Assembly (NCBI GenBank): GCA_007119795.1
Contig: SKOZ01000078.1
Coordinates: 1-33,681 of the forward strand
Direction of reading: 5' to 3'
Length of the DNA stretch: 33,681 nucleotides
Source of the DNA: Planctomycetales bacterium
GTDB lineage: Bacteria > Planctomycetota > Planctomycetia > Pirellulales > Thermoguttaceae
The position numbers and the translations under genes are program-made. Each line of letters begins with the position of its first letter. Position 1 is the stretch's first letter. The notes under the pieces are model-generated. The model was not told the DNA's origin. It worked only from the letters and a program-made list of their open reading frames with translations, and searched no databases. This document shows positions 8,096-15,714 of the stretch, piece by piece.

Positions 8096-9247
8096 CTACT
8101 TGATGCCCGGGCCGGGGCGGACGGCATCGCGGACAATCGAGCCCGGGTGGCGGGCGACCTTGTCGGAGAAGACGCGGGCATCGCGGACGATCGGCTCCAG
8201 TTGGCGGGTCAGGTTCTCGATGTTCGCCGTGGCGCCGAGGAGGTGGTCGTAGAGGGCGCGGTCGTGGACGAGCTGCCCCAGCGTCCCCTGGCGGTCGTTG
8301 ATCGCCTCGGTCAGAAAGATCATCTCATCCAAGAGGACCTCGAGCTGCCCGGCGCTGGTGTCGATCCGCTGCATCAAAGCGGCGCCTTGCTGTCCCAGGG
8401 GAGCGGTCACTTCTTCGATATTGAGGAGGTTCCGCTCCAGCGAGTCGACGGCGCCTCCCATGCGGTCGACCAGATCGCGGGTCTCGCTGAGCACCAGCGG
8501 CGCCTGGGCGATGGCCTCGCGGAGCGCTCCCTGCAGCTCGGGATCGGTGACCAGTTCGTCGGCTCGCTGCGCCAGGCGGTTGATCAACTCCAGGCTACGG
8601 TCGGTCTGTTCGAGGATGCGGACGATCCGCGGCTCGTTGGCCGCGAGGAGATCGCCGACCTGAGTGACGACGCGTCCTACCTCGCGGCTCGTATCGCCCA
8701 CCGCGTCGATCGCCTCGGTGAGGTTCACTTGGAGGTCGACGATCATCTCCAGGGGATCGCCGACGACGATGCCGCGGATGCGGTCGCCTTCGATGAGGTA
8801 GAGTTGCGGCTCCTCCTCCTGCCCGTAGGCGACGCGCTCCACCGTCGGCCCGCTGTTGGCGGCTCCTTGGAAGTCGCCGCCCTCTTCGGCCGCAGTCTCG
8901 GGAAGCGGGGCGCCGGCGACGAACTCCACCACGGCGTCGCCAAGCAGCGTCCCCCGGATGCGGCAGATGTCGGTCCGCCGGAGCTGCACGTGGCTGTCGA
9001 TCCGCATCGTCACCAGGACCCCGTCGTCGGTGAGCTCGACTTCGGTGACGCGGCCGATAAGGATGCCGCTCTTGCGGACCGGCGTATCGCGCGTCACCCC
9101 CGGGGCGTGGGGGAACTCGACGTGTATGGTGTACCCGCTGCGAATCATCGTAGGGAGTTCGCCGAAGAGGATCGCCAGGATGGCGGCGATCAGCAGCGAG
9201 GCGAGCACAAACACCCCCACGCGGAATTGCATCACCCGTTCGTCCAT
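8096..9247 (-). CDS. MlaD/MCE-domain lipid-transport protein
   Basis: A 383-residue membrane-anchored substrate-binding subunit of an Mla-type ABC transporter, which moves phospholipids between inner and outer membranes. A transmembrane helix at residues 9-28 (VGVFVLASLLIAAILAILFG) is followed by an MCE domain at about 38-112 (YTIHVEFPHAPGVTRDTPVR, then GILIGRVTEVEL, then GTLLGDAVVEFV). A long predicted helical region follows (about 170-370) that could form the central tunnel seen in longer MCE proteins. The start ATG overlaps the end of the ATPase gene by 16 nt, so the two are translationally linked. Last gene of the mlaE-mlaF-mlaD operon. I leave the symbol blank because the protein is longer than E. 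coli MlaD (about 183 aa). Confidence 0.88.
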   Translation of the reverse strand: MDERVMQFRVGVFVLASLLIAAILAILFGELPTMIRSGYTIHVEFPHAPGVTRDTPVRKSGILIGRVTEVELTDDGVLVTMRIDSHVQLRRTDICRIRGTLLGDAVVEFVAGAPLPETAAEEGGDFQGAANSGPTVERVAYGQEEEPQLYLIEGDRIRGIVVGDPLEMIVDLQVNLTEAIDAVGDTSREVGRVVTQVGDLLAANEPRIVRILEQTDRSLELINRLAQRADELVTDPELQGALREAIAQAPLVLSETRDLVDRMGGAVDSLERNLLNIEEVTAPLGQQGAALMQRIDTSAGQLEVLLDEMIFLTEAINDRQGTLGQLVHDRALYDHLLGATANIENLTRQLEPIVRDARVFSDKVARHPGSIVRDAVRPGPGIK

Positions 9248-10080
9248 GGCTCTCCCTCCGCCCGGTTCTGCTGCATTTCCATGAGCCGCTCGCCCGCCTC
9301 GCCGTGGATGAACTGCCTCACGCGGTGATCGGCGGCGGCATCGAGCCCCTGCGGGGATCCGTCGTAGAGGATCTGCGGGGCGCCGTCCGCCAGCCGCGAA
9401 GAGGGATAGACCATCACCACCCGGTGGGCGACCTTTTGCGCCGTCCGCATGTCGTGCGTCACCACGATGCTGGTCACCTTGCGCGTCTTGCAGGTCCGGA
9501 GGATCAACTCGTTGATCACGTCGCTCATGATGGGGTCGAGCCCGGTGGTCGGTTCGTCGTAGAGGACCACCTCCGGTTCCAGGGCCAGCGCGCGTGCCAG
9601 CCCGACGCGCTTGCGCATCCCCCCGGAGAGCTCCGCCGGCTTCTTCGTCACCACCGACTCGGGCAGTCCCACCTCGGCGAGGCGGGCGAGGACGATCTCC
9701 CGCACCTGGGCAGGAGGCGTCTTCGAGTGTTCGCGAAGGGGAAAGGCCACGTTCTGGGCCACCGTCATGCTGTCGAACAGTGCCGCCTGCTGGAAAACGA
9801 AGCCGATCCGCGTCCGCTGCCGCGTCAGCTCGCGCTCGCTCAGTTCGGCCAGGTTGCGGCCGTCGAAACGGACCACCCCCTGTGTGGGCCGCACCAGACC
9901 GATGAGCGTCTTTAGGAGCACCGTCTTGCCGCAGCCGCTCTCGCCGATGATGGCGACCGTCTCACCGCGCTCGATTGTCAGATCGATGTCGCGGAGCACG
10001 GGTTGGCGGCCGAACGCCACGCACAGCCGCACGACGTCGAGCAGGGCCTGCTCTCTCGCCACCCCCCGCGCCTGGGTCAT
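9232..10080 (-). CDS. Mla-type ABC transporter ATP-binding protein (MlaF-like)
   Basis: A 282-residue ABC ATPase that powers lipid transport together with the MlaE-type permease and the MCE protein. Motifs: Walker A GESGCGKT (46-53), Q-loop Q98, signature LSGGMRKRVGLARAL (from 151), Walker B VVLYDEPTTGLDP (from 171), and switch histidine in VVTHD (about 209). The SGGM signature and DEPTTGLDPI are typical of the MlaF/Ttg2A branch. The ATG at 10080 is preferred over an upstream in-frame start at 10314: AAGGA precedes it at suitable distance, and the extension would be a low-complexity sequence running back into the permease gene. A weak minus-strand TATAAA near 10170 could mark an internal promoter in the 199-nt gap. 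Confidence 0.92.
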   Translation of the reverse strand: MTQARGVAREQALLDVVRLCVAFGRQPVLRDIDLTIERGETVAIIGESGCGKTVLLKTLIGLVRPTQGVVRFDGRNLAELSERELTRQRTRIGFVFQQAALFDSMTVAQNVAFPLREHSKTPPAQVREIVLARLAEVGLPESVVTKKPAELSGGMRKRVGLARALALEPEVVLYDEPTTGLDPIMSDVINELILRTCKTRKVTSIVVTHDMRTAQKVAHRVVMVYPSSRLADGAPQILYDGSPQGLDAAADHRVRQFIHGEAGERLMEMQQNRAEGEPWTNG

Positions 10081-10279
10081 TTCCGCTGTCCTTGCCGCCA
10101 CCGCTGCGCCTCGATCCGCCACTGGGGCGAGGTTGTTCTCCCGCGTGCGAGCGCCGAACCCCTCTATCTCTTTTATACACTCGGCTGCAAGAATCCAACT
10201 CCAGTTGCCGCTCCGCCGTTCCCGGGCCCCTGCCCCGGATGCCTTCTCCCCGCAAGCCACGAGGGAAGAATCCTTTCTC

Positions 10280-11209
10280 TCAGAGGAGTGTGGGGGGCTC
10301 CGGCCATAGTGCAAAATAGATGCCGTTGAGCATGATGCCGAGGAGCAGATTCAGCAGCAGGATGAGAACGAAGGAATAGACGAAGGCATTGGTTGCCGCC
10401 TTGCCGACGCCCTCCGCGCCGGGGGAACAGTTAAATCCCTGGTGGCAACCGATGATGCCGATCGTGGCCCCGAAGAAGAAGCTCTTGAAGATACCCATGA
10501 ACAGATCGAACATCCCCACGAAGTTCTGCGAGTGGTACAGGTAGTGGTGCCAGTCGACATCCAAGAGGTAGACGGTGTAGAAGGCGCCGCCCACCACCCC
10601 CATGAAGTCGGCAATTGCCGTCAAGAGAGGGATCAGGAAGAGACATGCCAGGAACCGAGGGACGACCAGGTAGTGGATGGGGTCGGCCCCCATGGCCGTA
10701 AGGGCGTCGATCTGCTCGGTGACGCGCATCGTTCCCAGTTCGGCGGCCATCGAGCCGCCCACACGACCGGCGAGCATGGTCGCCGCGAGCACCGGTCCCA
10801 GCTCGCGGACCAGGGACATGTTGATGGCCGCTCCCAGGCGGGTCTCCAGGCGGAGCATGCGGAACTGCGGGTACGTTTGTTCGGCGAGGACCATGCCGAT
10901 GAACGTCCCGGTCAGGGCGATCACCGGAAGACTGAGGACACCCACCTGATAGAAACAGGGAAGCATCGTCTCCTTGCGTGGCAGGCGGGTCAGCAGCCAG
11001 CCGAACATCCGAAACGCGAACAGGGCGATGTCGCCCAAGCCGCCGACCCCGGCCATGATCGCCCCCCCCAGGTCGGTGATCCAACGGACGAAAGGCGCGA
11101 ACCAACCCAAGCTCGCCTCGCTGCGCTGCGCGGAAGTCGGAGGGTTCGCGGAAGCCATGTGGATACTGGGGGGGTGCTGCGGGTGCGGCATCGGGGGGAT
11201 GCCGACCAT
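10280..11209 (-). CDS. MlaE-family ABC transporter permease
   Basis: A 309-residue integral membrane permease of the MlaE/YrbE family. After a Pro-rich cytosolic N-terminus and an amphipathic segment, about five transmembrane helices can be traced, e.g. VGVLSLPVIALTGTFIGMVL and FLACLFLIPLLTAIADFMGV. The family hallmarks are MSLVRELGPVLAATMLAGRV followed by GGSMAAELGTM, and EQIDALTAMGADP, the loop that couples to the ATPase. The ATG at 11209 has GGAG 5 nt upstream; an internal ATG at 11158 is a possible alternative. First gene of the operon with the MlaF-like and MlaD-like genes. No STAS-domain MlaB or periplasmic MlaC gene is adjacent. Confidence 0.9.
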   Translation of the reverse strand: MVGIPPMPHPQHPPSIHMASANPPTSAQRSEASLGWFAPFVRWITDLGGAIMAGVGGLGDIALFAFRMFGWLLTRLPRKETMLPCFYQVGVLSLPVIALTGTFIGMVLAEQTYPQFRMLRLETRLGAAINMSLVRELGPVLAATMLAGRVGGSMAAELGTMRVTEQIDALTAMGADPIHYLVVPRFLACLFLIPLLTAIADFMGVVGGAFYTVYLLDVDWHHYLYHSQNFVGMFDLFMGIFKSFFFGATIGIIGCHQGFNCSPGAEGVGKAATNAFVYSFVLILLLNLLLGIMLNGIYFALWPEPPTLL

Positions 11210-11722
11210 GCTCCAGATGGTATTGGAAGTACTCTACGGGTGGGGGCCGCCAATAAGGCGGCAGCCCTCGGCGCCGCCGGCGCAGCCCCGACCGGCCTGT
11301 CTGCGGGTTAATTCGGCGAGCCGACTTTGCGGCTTGAGGGAATTGGGCGGCTTCGGGCGGGTTTTCGGGATGCGCGGGGCATGCGGGCTTACTCTCCGGA
11401 GGTCGCCGTTGTGAGAGCCCACTCCCCAATGGGGGCAGAGAGGGGGGGTTGGGGCGCACAGCCCGCCCAAATATGAAGATACGTGCTTTTGCTTGCCGCT
11501 TGCAACCCCCTGGGCGGGAAGCTATTGTTTACGTTGGCCCTCGGCGCTGCCGGAGCGCACTGCTCGCCGGAGCTGTGGCTTTGGCACGTCTCCGGAGCGG
11601 TCCCCATCCGTTTGCGGCTCGTCCTTCGCGTACACCGTGCTGCGGCACGGGGCGTGCGTGGCCGACGGGCTCCCCACCGACGGGTTCCCCACCCTATCCT
11701 AACAGTCGAAGGAGTTCGCGTT
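11210..11722. other. Divergent intergenic region, mlaE-like / oxidoreductase
   Basis: About 510 nt separating two divergent genes. The palindromic TTGCAA at 11501-11506 could serve as a weak -35 in both directions: with TATTGT at 11524-11529 (17-nt spacer) toward the oxidoreductase, and with TATCTT on the minus strand (11477-11482, 18-nt spacer) toward the permease. Each element matches consensus at only about 4 of 6 positions. No gene is seen. Confidence 0.4.
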
Positions 11723-13033
11723 ATGGCACACCGTACAAGTCGTCGCCGCTTCCTCAAGACGACCGCCGCTACCGGGATCGGCTTCTGGGTCGCCGGCGGG
11801 CTCACGGCCAAGGCGAGCAGGTCCGCCAATGAGACGATCCGTTTTGCGGGCATCGGTATCGGCGGCAAGGGGACGAGCGACATCGCCGATGCCTCGCGAC
11901 ACGGCGAGGTGGTCGCCGTCTGCGACGTGGACACGAATACGCTCAACGGAGTCGGCCAGCGCTACGAGAACGCCAAGCGTTACACCGATTTCCGCAGGAT
12001 GCTCGACGAGATGGAGGGGCAGATCGACGCGGTGACGGTGAGCACGGCCGACCACACCCACGCGGCGGCGGCGGCCATGGCCATGCGCCGCGGCATGCAC
12101 TGCTTCTGCCAGAAGCCGCTCACGCGGACCCTTTACGAGGGCCGCCTGCTGGGCGAGCTGGCCCGCGAGAAGGGGCTGGCAACGCAGATGGGCAACCAGG
12201 GGACGGCCTCTGCCGGCCTCCGCCGCAACGCCGCCCTGCTCCGGGCGGGGGTGGTCGGAGATCTGAAGGAGATCCACATCTGGACGAACCGGCCCATCTG
12301 GCCCCAGGGGGGTGAGCGCCCGGCGCCCGAAGATCCCCCGGCCCACCTGGATTGGGACCTCTGGCTCGGCCCCGCGCCGTACCGCCCCTATGCAGCCGGT
12401 GCCTACCATCCCTTTGCCTGGCGCGGCTGGTGGGACTTCGGAACGGGGGCCCTGGGCGACATGGCCTGCCACACCATGAACATGCCCTTCATGGGGCTCG
12501 ACCTGAACAACCCCGTCTCTGTCCAGGCCGAGACCAGCGGCCACAACCGCGACAGCTTCCCCGCCTGGTCGGTCATCGAGTACGAGTTCGCCGCCACCGA
12601 CACGCGGCCGGCCGTGAAGGTGACCTGGTACGACGGCGGACGGCGGCCCTCGCGCGACCTGCTCGAGGGCGAGGAGCCGGAGGGGAGCGGCTCGCTGGTC
12701 ATCGGCTCGAGGGGTAGCCTCTACTCGCCGGGCGACAACGGGAATCGTCTGGAGCTCCTGGGCGGCGCCGAGGCGGTGGAGGTAGAGATCACCCGCTCGC
12801 CGGGTCATGTCGAGGAATGGGCTGAGGCCATCAAGGGAGGGCCCGCAGCGGTCTCGAACTTCCCCGACTACGCCATGGCATTGAACGAGATGGTCCTGCT
12901 CGGGAACCTCGCCGTCTGGGCCGAGGGCGAGAAGGTCACCTGGGACTCGGCGACCCTGGCGGCCTCCGGGGCCCCGGATCTCGATGTCCTCATCAACACC
13001 CCGTACCGCGAAGGCTGGAGCCTGGACGCCTGA
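11723..13033 (+). CDS. Tat-exported Gfo/Idh/MocA family oxidoreductase
   Basis: A 436-residue NAD(P)-dependent oxidoreductase, probably acting on a sugar, cyclitol or glycoside; substrate unknown. It opens with a twin-arginine signal (TSRRRFLKTTAATGIGFWVA), so it should be exported folded with its cofactor. The Rossmann part follows (IRFAGIGIGGKGTSDI, VVAVCDVDTN, and VTVSTADHTHAAAAAMAM). The usual catalytic EKP is QKP (CFCQKPLTRTL), common in the exported branch. The C-terminal domain has WWDFGTGALGDMACHTMNMP with the conserved His. Start ATG 11723 has AAGGAG about 8 nt upstream, a clear Shine-Dalgarno sequence. It appears monocistronic, flanked by a divergent region and a strong terminator at 13071-13115. 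Large families of these proteins are characteristic of planctomycetes. Confidence 0.92.
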   Translation: MAHRTSRRRFLKTTAATGIGFWVAGGLTAKASRSANETIRFAGIGIGGKGTSDIADASRHGEVVAVCDVDTNTLNGVGQRYENAKRYTDFRRMLDEMEGQIDAVTVSTADHTHAAAAAMAMRRGMHCFCQKPLTRTLYEGRLLGELAREKGLATQMGNQGTASAGLRRNAALLRAGVVGDLKEIHIWTNRPIWPQGGERPAPEDPPAHLDWDLWLGPAPYRPYAAGAYHPFAWRGWWDFGTGALGDMACHTMNMPFMGLDLNNPVSVQAETSGHNRDSFPAWSVIEYEFAATDTRPAVKVTWYDGGRRPSRDLLEGEEPEGSGSLVIGSRGSLYSPGDNGNRLELLGGAEAVEVEITRSPGHVEEWAEAIKGGPAAVSNFPDYAMALNEMVLLGNLAVWAEGEKVTWDSATLAASGAPDLDVLINTPYREGWSLDA

Positions 13034-13070
13034 CCGGCCGGCCTCTGTCGCAGTACATTCGGCCCTGCCA

Positions 13071-13115
13071 GGGGGGCGCACCTCGCCCGAGCTGCGAGGC
13101 GGCGCCCCCCTTTTT
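13071..13115 (+). terminator. Intrinsic terminator after the oxidoreductase gene
   Basis: Perfect 9-bp stem GGGGGGCGC (13071-13079) with GCGCCCCCC (13102-13110). It is extended internally by CCTCGC (13081-13086) with GCGAGG (13094-13099) around a 7-nt loop, and followed directly by TTTTT (13111-13115). It begins about 37 nt after the stop codon. A textbook Rho-independent structure. Confidence 0.9.
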
Positions 13116-13193
13116 CGGTGGGTGGCCGCAGTTTGGGGATCGGGGGCCGTTGCCGGATCATCCATCAGGGAGAAGCCTCCGCTCTCGGGCCCG

Positions 13194-13222
13194 TTGACCG
13201 CGCTCTGCGGGCATAATATATT
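13194..13222 (+). promoter_or_regulatory. Sigma70-type promoter for the hisF-pilT-like operon
   Basis: TTGACC (5/6) at 13194-13199, a 17-nt spacer, and TATATT (5/6) at 13217-13222. Transcription would start near 13229, about 330 nt before hisF. It sits just after the upstream terminator, as expected for a new transcription unit. Confidence 0.65.
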
Positions 13223-13272
13223 GTGGGTTTGAGCGCTCGTCGGAGTAGCTCGGCTATCCCGGCGGGCAGGGG

Positions 13273-13309
13273 ACGTTGGGGAAAACGCTCTTCGCCCTCG
13301 CCCCAACGT
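13273..13309 (+). promoter_or_regulatory. Leader hairpin upstream of hisF
   Basis: ACGTTGGGG (13273-13281) and CCCCAACGT (13301-13309) are perfect 9-bp inverted repeats around a 19-nt loop, within the predicted leader RNA. No T-tract follows, so this is not an intrinsic terminator. A regulatory or stabilising role is inference. Confidence 0.4.
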
Positions 13310-13436
13310 GGCCGTCGGTCTTGCCGGGGTTTCCGGTCGGCGGCGCATCCCGCGCCGGAAGAGAGGGGCCGGGCCTCCGCGGCTGTCGGCCCTGCTGGGA
13401 CGTTCGGCAGCGGCGCATACCCCGATGGGTATTCTT

Positions 13437-13474
13437 CCCGGGATCGGAAGAGGGGCCCGGGATCGGAAGAGGGG
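13437..13474. repeat. Perfect 19-bp tandem duplication
   Basis: CCCGGGATCGGAAGAGGGG occurs twice head-to-tail (13437-13455 and 13456-13474), about 90 nt upstream of the hisF start and inside the predicted leader. Two identical copies suggest a recent slippage event or paired binding sites. Confidence 0.75.
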
Positions 13475-13560
13475 ATTGTCTATCCATGATGCCGGGCAGC
13501 CTCGCGCCGTCGGAGGGGACGCTCCGGGCGGAGCGGTGCAGCCGGACGAAGTCGACGCCC

Positions 13561-14328
13561 ATGCTGGCCAAACGCGTGATTCCTTGTCTGGACGTGGATC
13601 GGGGGAGGGTCGTCAAGGGGACGAACTTCGTCCAGCTCCGCGACGCGGGGGATCCGGTCGAGGTCGCCGCGCGGTACGAGGCGGAGGGGGCCGACGAGAT
13701 CGTTTTTCTCGACATCACCGCCAGCCACGAAGGCCGCGAGATCCTCCTCGACGTCGTTCGCCGCACGGCGGAGGTGGTCTTTATGCCCTTGACCGTCGGC
13801 GGCGGCATCCGCACCCTGGAGGACATCCGCGCCCTGCTCAATGCGGGCAGCGATAAGGTCTCGATCAACTCCGCCGCCTGCCGCGATCCCCAGTTGGTCC
13901 GCCAGGCGGCCCGCCGCTTCGGCAGCCAGTGCATCGTGGTCAACATCGACCCCAAGCGGGTCCGCGGCAACGGCACCGAGTTCTGGGAAGTCCACATCGA
14001 CGGGGGGCGCGTGGGCACCGGCCTGGAGGCGGTTTCCTGGGCCCGCCAGGTCGAAGCGCTGGGGGCGGGCGAGATCGTGCTCACCTCGATGGACGCCGAC
14101 GGGACGGAGGACGGCTACGACCTGGAGATCACCCGCGCCGTGACGCGGGCGGTGCGGATTCCCGTGGTGGCCAGCGGCGGTGCCGGGTGCCCGGACCACC
14201 TCGCCGACGCCATCCTCGACGGCGGCGCCGAGGCCGCCCTGGCGGCGAGCATTTTCCATTTCGGCCAGTACACCATCGCAGAGACGAAGCGCGCGATGCG
14301 CCGGCGGGGCGTCCCCGTACGCCTCTAG
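13561..14328 (+). CDS. hisF: Imidazole glycerol phosphate synthase cyclase subunit
   Basis: The canonical HisF of the window, 255 residues. With HisH it converts PRFAR and glutamine-derived ammonia into imidazole glycerol phosphate and AICAR in histidine biosynthesis. Catalytic D11 ([11 protein letters not shown]) and the second Asp ([14 protein letters not shown]) are present. So are the phosphate loops GGGI and ASGGAG, gate residues R5, E46, K99 and the glutamate in GAGEI, and the HisH-contact D98 (GSDKVSIN). The start [12 protein letters not shown] matches the usual family N-terminus; upstream in-frame ATGs at 13486 and 13489 would add an uncharacteristic extension. It probably heads the transcript that continues into the PilT-like gene 109 nt downstream. 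No hisH, hisA or other histidine gene is visible here. Confidence 0.94.
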   Translation: MLAKRVIPCLDVDRGRVVKGTNFVQLRDAGDPVEVAARYEAEGADEIVFLDITASHEGREILLDVVRRTAEVVFMPLTVGGGIRTLEDIRALLNAGSDKVSINSAACRDPQLVRQAARRFGSQCIVVNIDPKRVRGNGTEFWEVHIDGGRVGTGLEAVSWARQVEALGAGEIVLTSMDADGTEDGYDLEITRAVTRAVRIPVVASGGAGCPDHLADAILDGGAEAALAASIFHFGQYTIAETKRAMRRRGVPVRL

Positions 14329-14437
14329 GGGGCGCAGGCCGCGCGGGCAAGGGGCCCGAGAACCAACCACCCGGCGCGGCGGCCGGGCAGAGGCGACAAC
14401 CCAACCCCCCTCCGCAAACGAAGAAGGAACGGAGCCC

Positions 14438-15583
14438 ATGAGCATTCCCATCGAGGCCGACAAGGAACGCTTCCTCGAAAAGAAGGACCTGGAGATCGAC
14501 AAGCTCTTCCGCGCCGTGGTGAAGCTCAACGGCAGCGACCTCCACTTGAAGGTCGATCGCCCTCCGTTCATCCGCGTGGCGGGAACGCTGCGGCCGATGA
14601 GCCGCGGGCCGATCAATTCCGAAGAGATGGTACAGCTGATCTTTCCCATGATGGACGAGCGGAACCGCCGCATCTTCGACGAAGACGGCGGCGCCGACTT
14701 CGCCTACTCCATGGAAGTCGACGGATTGACCTGGCGGTTCCGCGTCAACGTCCTCACGCAGATGGGGCAGATCGGGCTGGTGGCGCGGCGCGTGAACAAC
14801 ACCATCCCCGACTTCAAGGGTCTCTACCTGCCGGACGGGCTGGACACGCTGTGCCACTTCAGCCAGGGGATGATCCTCCTGGCCGGGATCACCGGGTCGG
14901 GCAAGAGCACCACGATCGCCTCGATGCTCGACTACATCAACCACCACTACCGCAAGCACATCCTCACCCTCGAGGACCCCATCGAGTTCACCTTCACCGA
15001 GGACAAGTGCCTGATCAACCAGCGCGAGATCGGCATGGACGTGAAGAACTTCGCCATCGGCATGAAGCACGCCGTCCGCGAAGACCCCGACGTGATGCTC
15101 GTCGGCGAGATGCGCGACCGGGAGACCTTCGAGACGGCGATCCAGGCGGCCGAGACCGGCCACCTCGTCTTCGGGACGATTCACGCCTCCACGGCGCCCA
15201 GCACCATCGGCCGCATCCTCGACCTCTTCCCCGAGGAAATGCACCAGGCGATCCGCTCCGCGCTGGCATTCAACATGAAGGCCATCATCGCCCAGAAGCT
15301 GCTCCCCTCCGTCAAGGAGGGAGTGCAACGCGTTCCCACCTGCGAGGTGATGGTCTTCAATGCCACCGTCCGCAAGCTCATCCTCAACGAGCAGGAGGTG
15401 AAGCTCCCCGACGCCATCCGCATCGGCGCCTCCGAGGGGATGCAGGACTTCACCATGAGCCTCAAGCAGCTCGTCGAGGACGATCTGATCGACCGGGCGA
15501 CGGCCTTCGAGGTCGCTCCCAGCCCGGAGGCCCTGAAGATGGCGCTGAAGGGAATCCAGGTCAGCGCTCCGGGAATCCTCTAG
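14438..15583 (+). CDS. PilT-type (type IV pilus retraction/T2SS-superfamily) ATPase
   Basis: A 381-residue hexameric motor ATPase of the PilT/GspE superfamily. It has the N-terminal PAS-like domain (GSDLHLKVDRPPFIRVAGTL, about 32-51), arginine-containing linker strands, Walker A GITGSGKST (150-158), the Asp box LTLEDPIEF (177-184), Walker B DVMLVGEMRD (218-227) and the His box TGHLVFGTIHAS (240-251). IIAQKLLP near 283-290 is also typical. All nucleotide-handling residues are intact, so it should be an active ATPase. ATG 14438 has AGGAACGGAG just upstream. No pilin, PilC, PilM-Q or secretin gene is nearby; instead it is followed by a membrane-anchored degenerate GspE-like gene. I leave the symbol blank because retraction of a true pilus is not shown by context. 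Confidence 0.92.
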   Translation: MSIPIEADKERFLEKKDLEIDKLFRAVVKLNGSDLHLKVDRPPFIRVAGTLRPMSRGPINSEEMVQLIFPMMDERNRRIFDEDGGADFAYSMEVDGLTWRFRVNVLTQMGQIGLVARRVNNTIPDFKGLYLPDGLDTLCHFSQGMILLAGITGSGKSTTIASMLDYINHHYRKHILTLEDPIEFTFTEDKCLINQREIGMDVKNFAIGMKHAVREDPDVMLVGEMRDRETFETAIQAAETGHLVFGTIHASTAPSTIGRILDLFPEEMHQAIRSALAFNMKAIIAQKLLPSVKEGVQRVPTCEVMVFNATVRKLILNEQEVKLPDAIRIGASEGMQDFTMSLKQLVEDDLIDRATAFEVAPSPEALKMALKGIQVSAPGIL

Positions 15584-15714
15584 AGCTGGAAAAAAGGGAG
15601 TTGCCATCTTGCCTGGCGAAGACCGCGGTGGCACCATGGAGAGGGCGAGCCGGGCCCGCCGCGGCATGGAGAGAGGTCGCGTGTCAGTAACCAACCACCG
15701 GATTTGACAACCTA

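Larger units (their letters stand above)
13034..13560. other. Intergenic region: terminator, promoter and structured leader of hisF operon
   Basis: About 530 nt. In order it holds an intrinsic terminator for the oxidoreductase gene (13071-13115), a sigma70-type promoter (13194-13222), an inverted repeat (13273-13309) and a perfect 19-bp tandem duplication (13437-13474), all listed separately. The predicted transcript would have a leader of about 330 nt before hisF. I recognise no riboswitch class and see no histidine-codon-rich leader peptide. Confidence 0.6.

Noticed and set aside
14438..15583. Naming the ATPase gene pilT and inferring twitching motility
   Set aside because: The ATPase family is certain, but no pilus genes are adjacent, so a pilus-retraction role is not supported by context.
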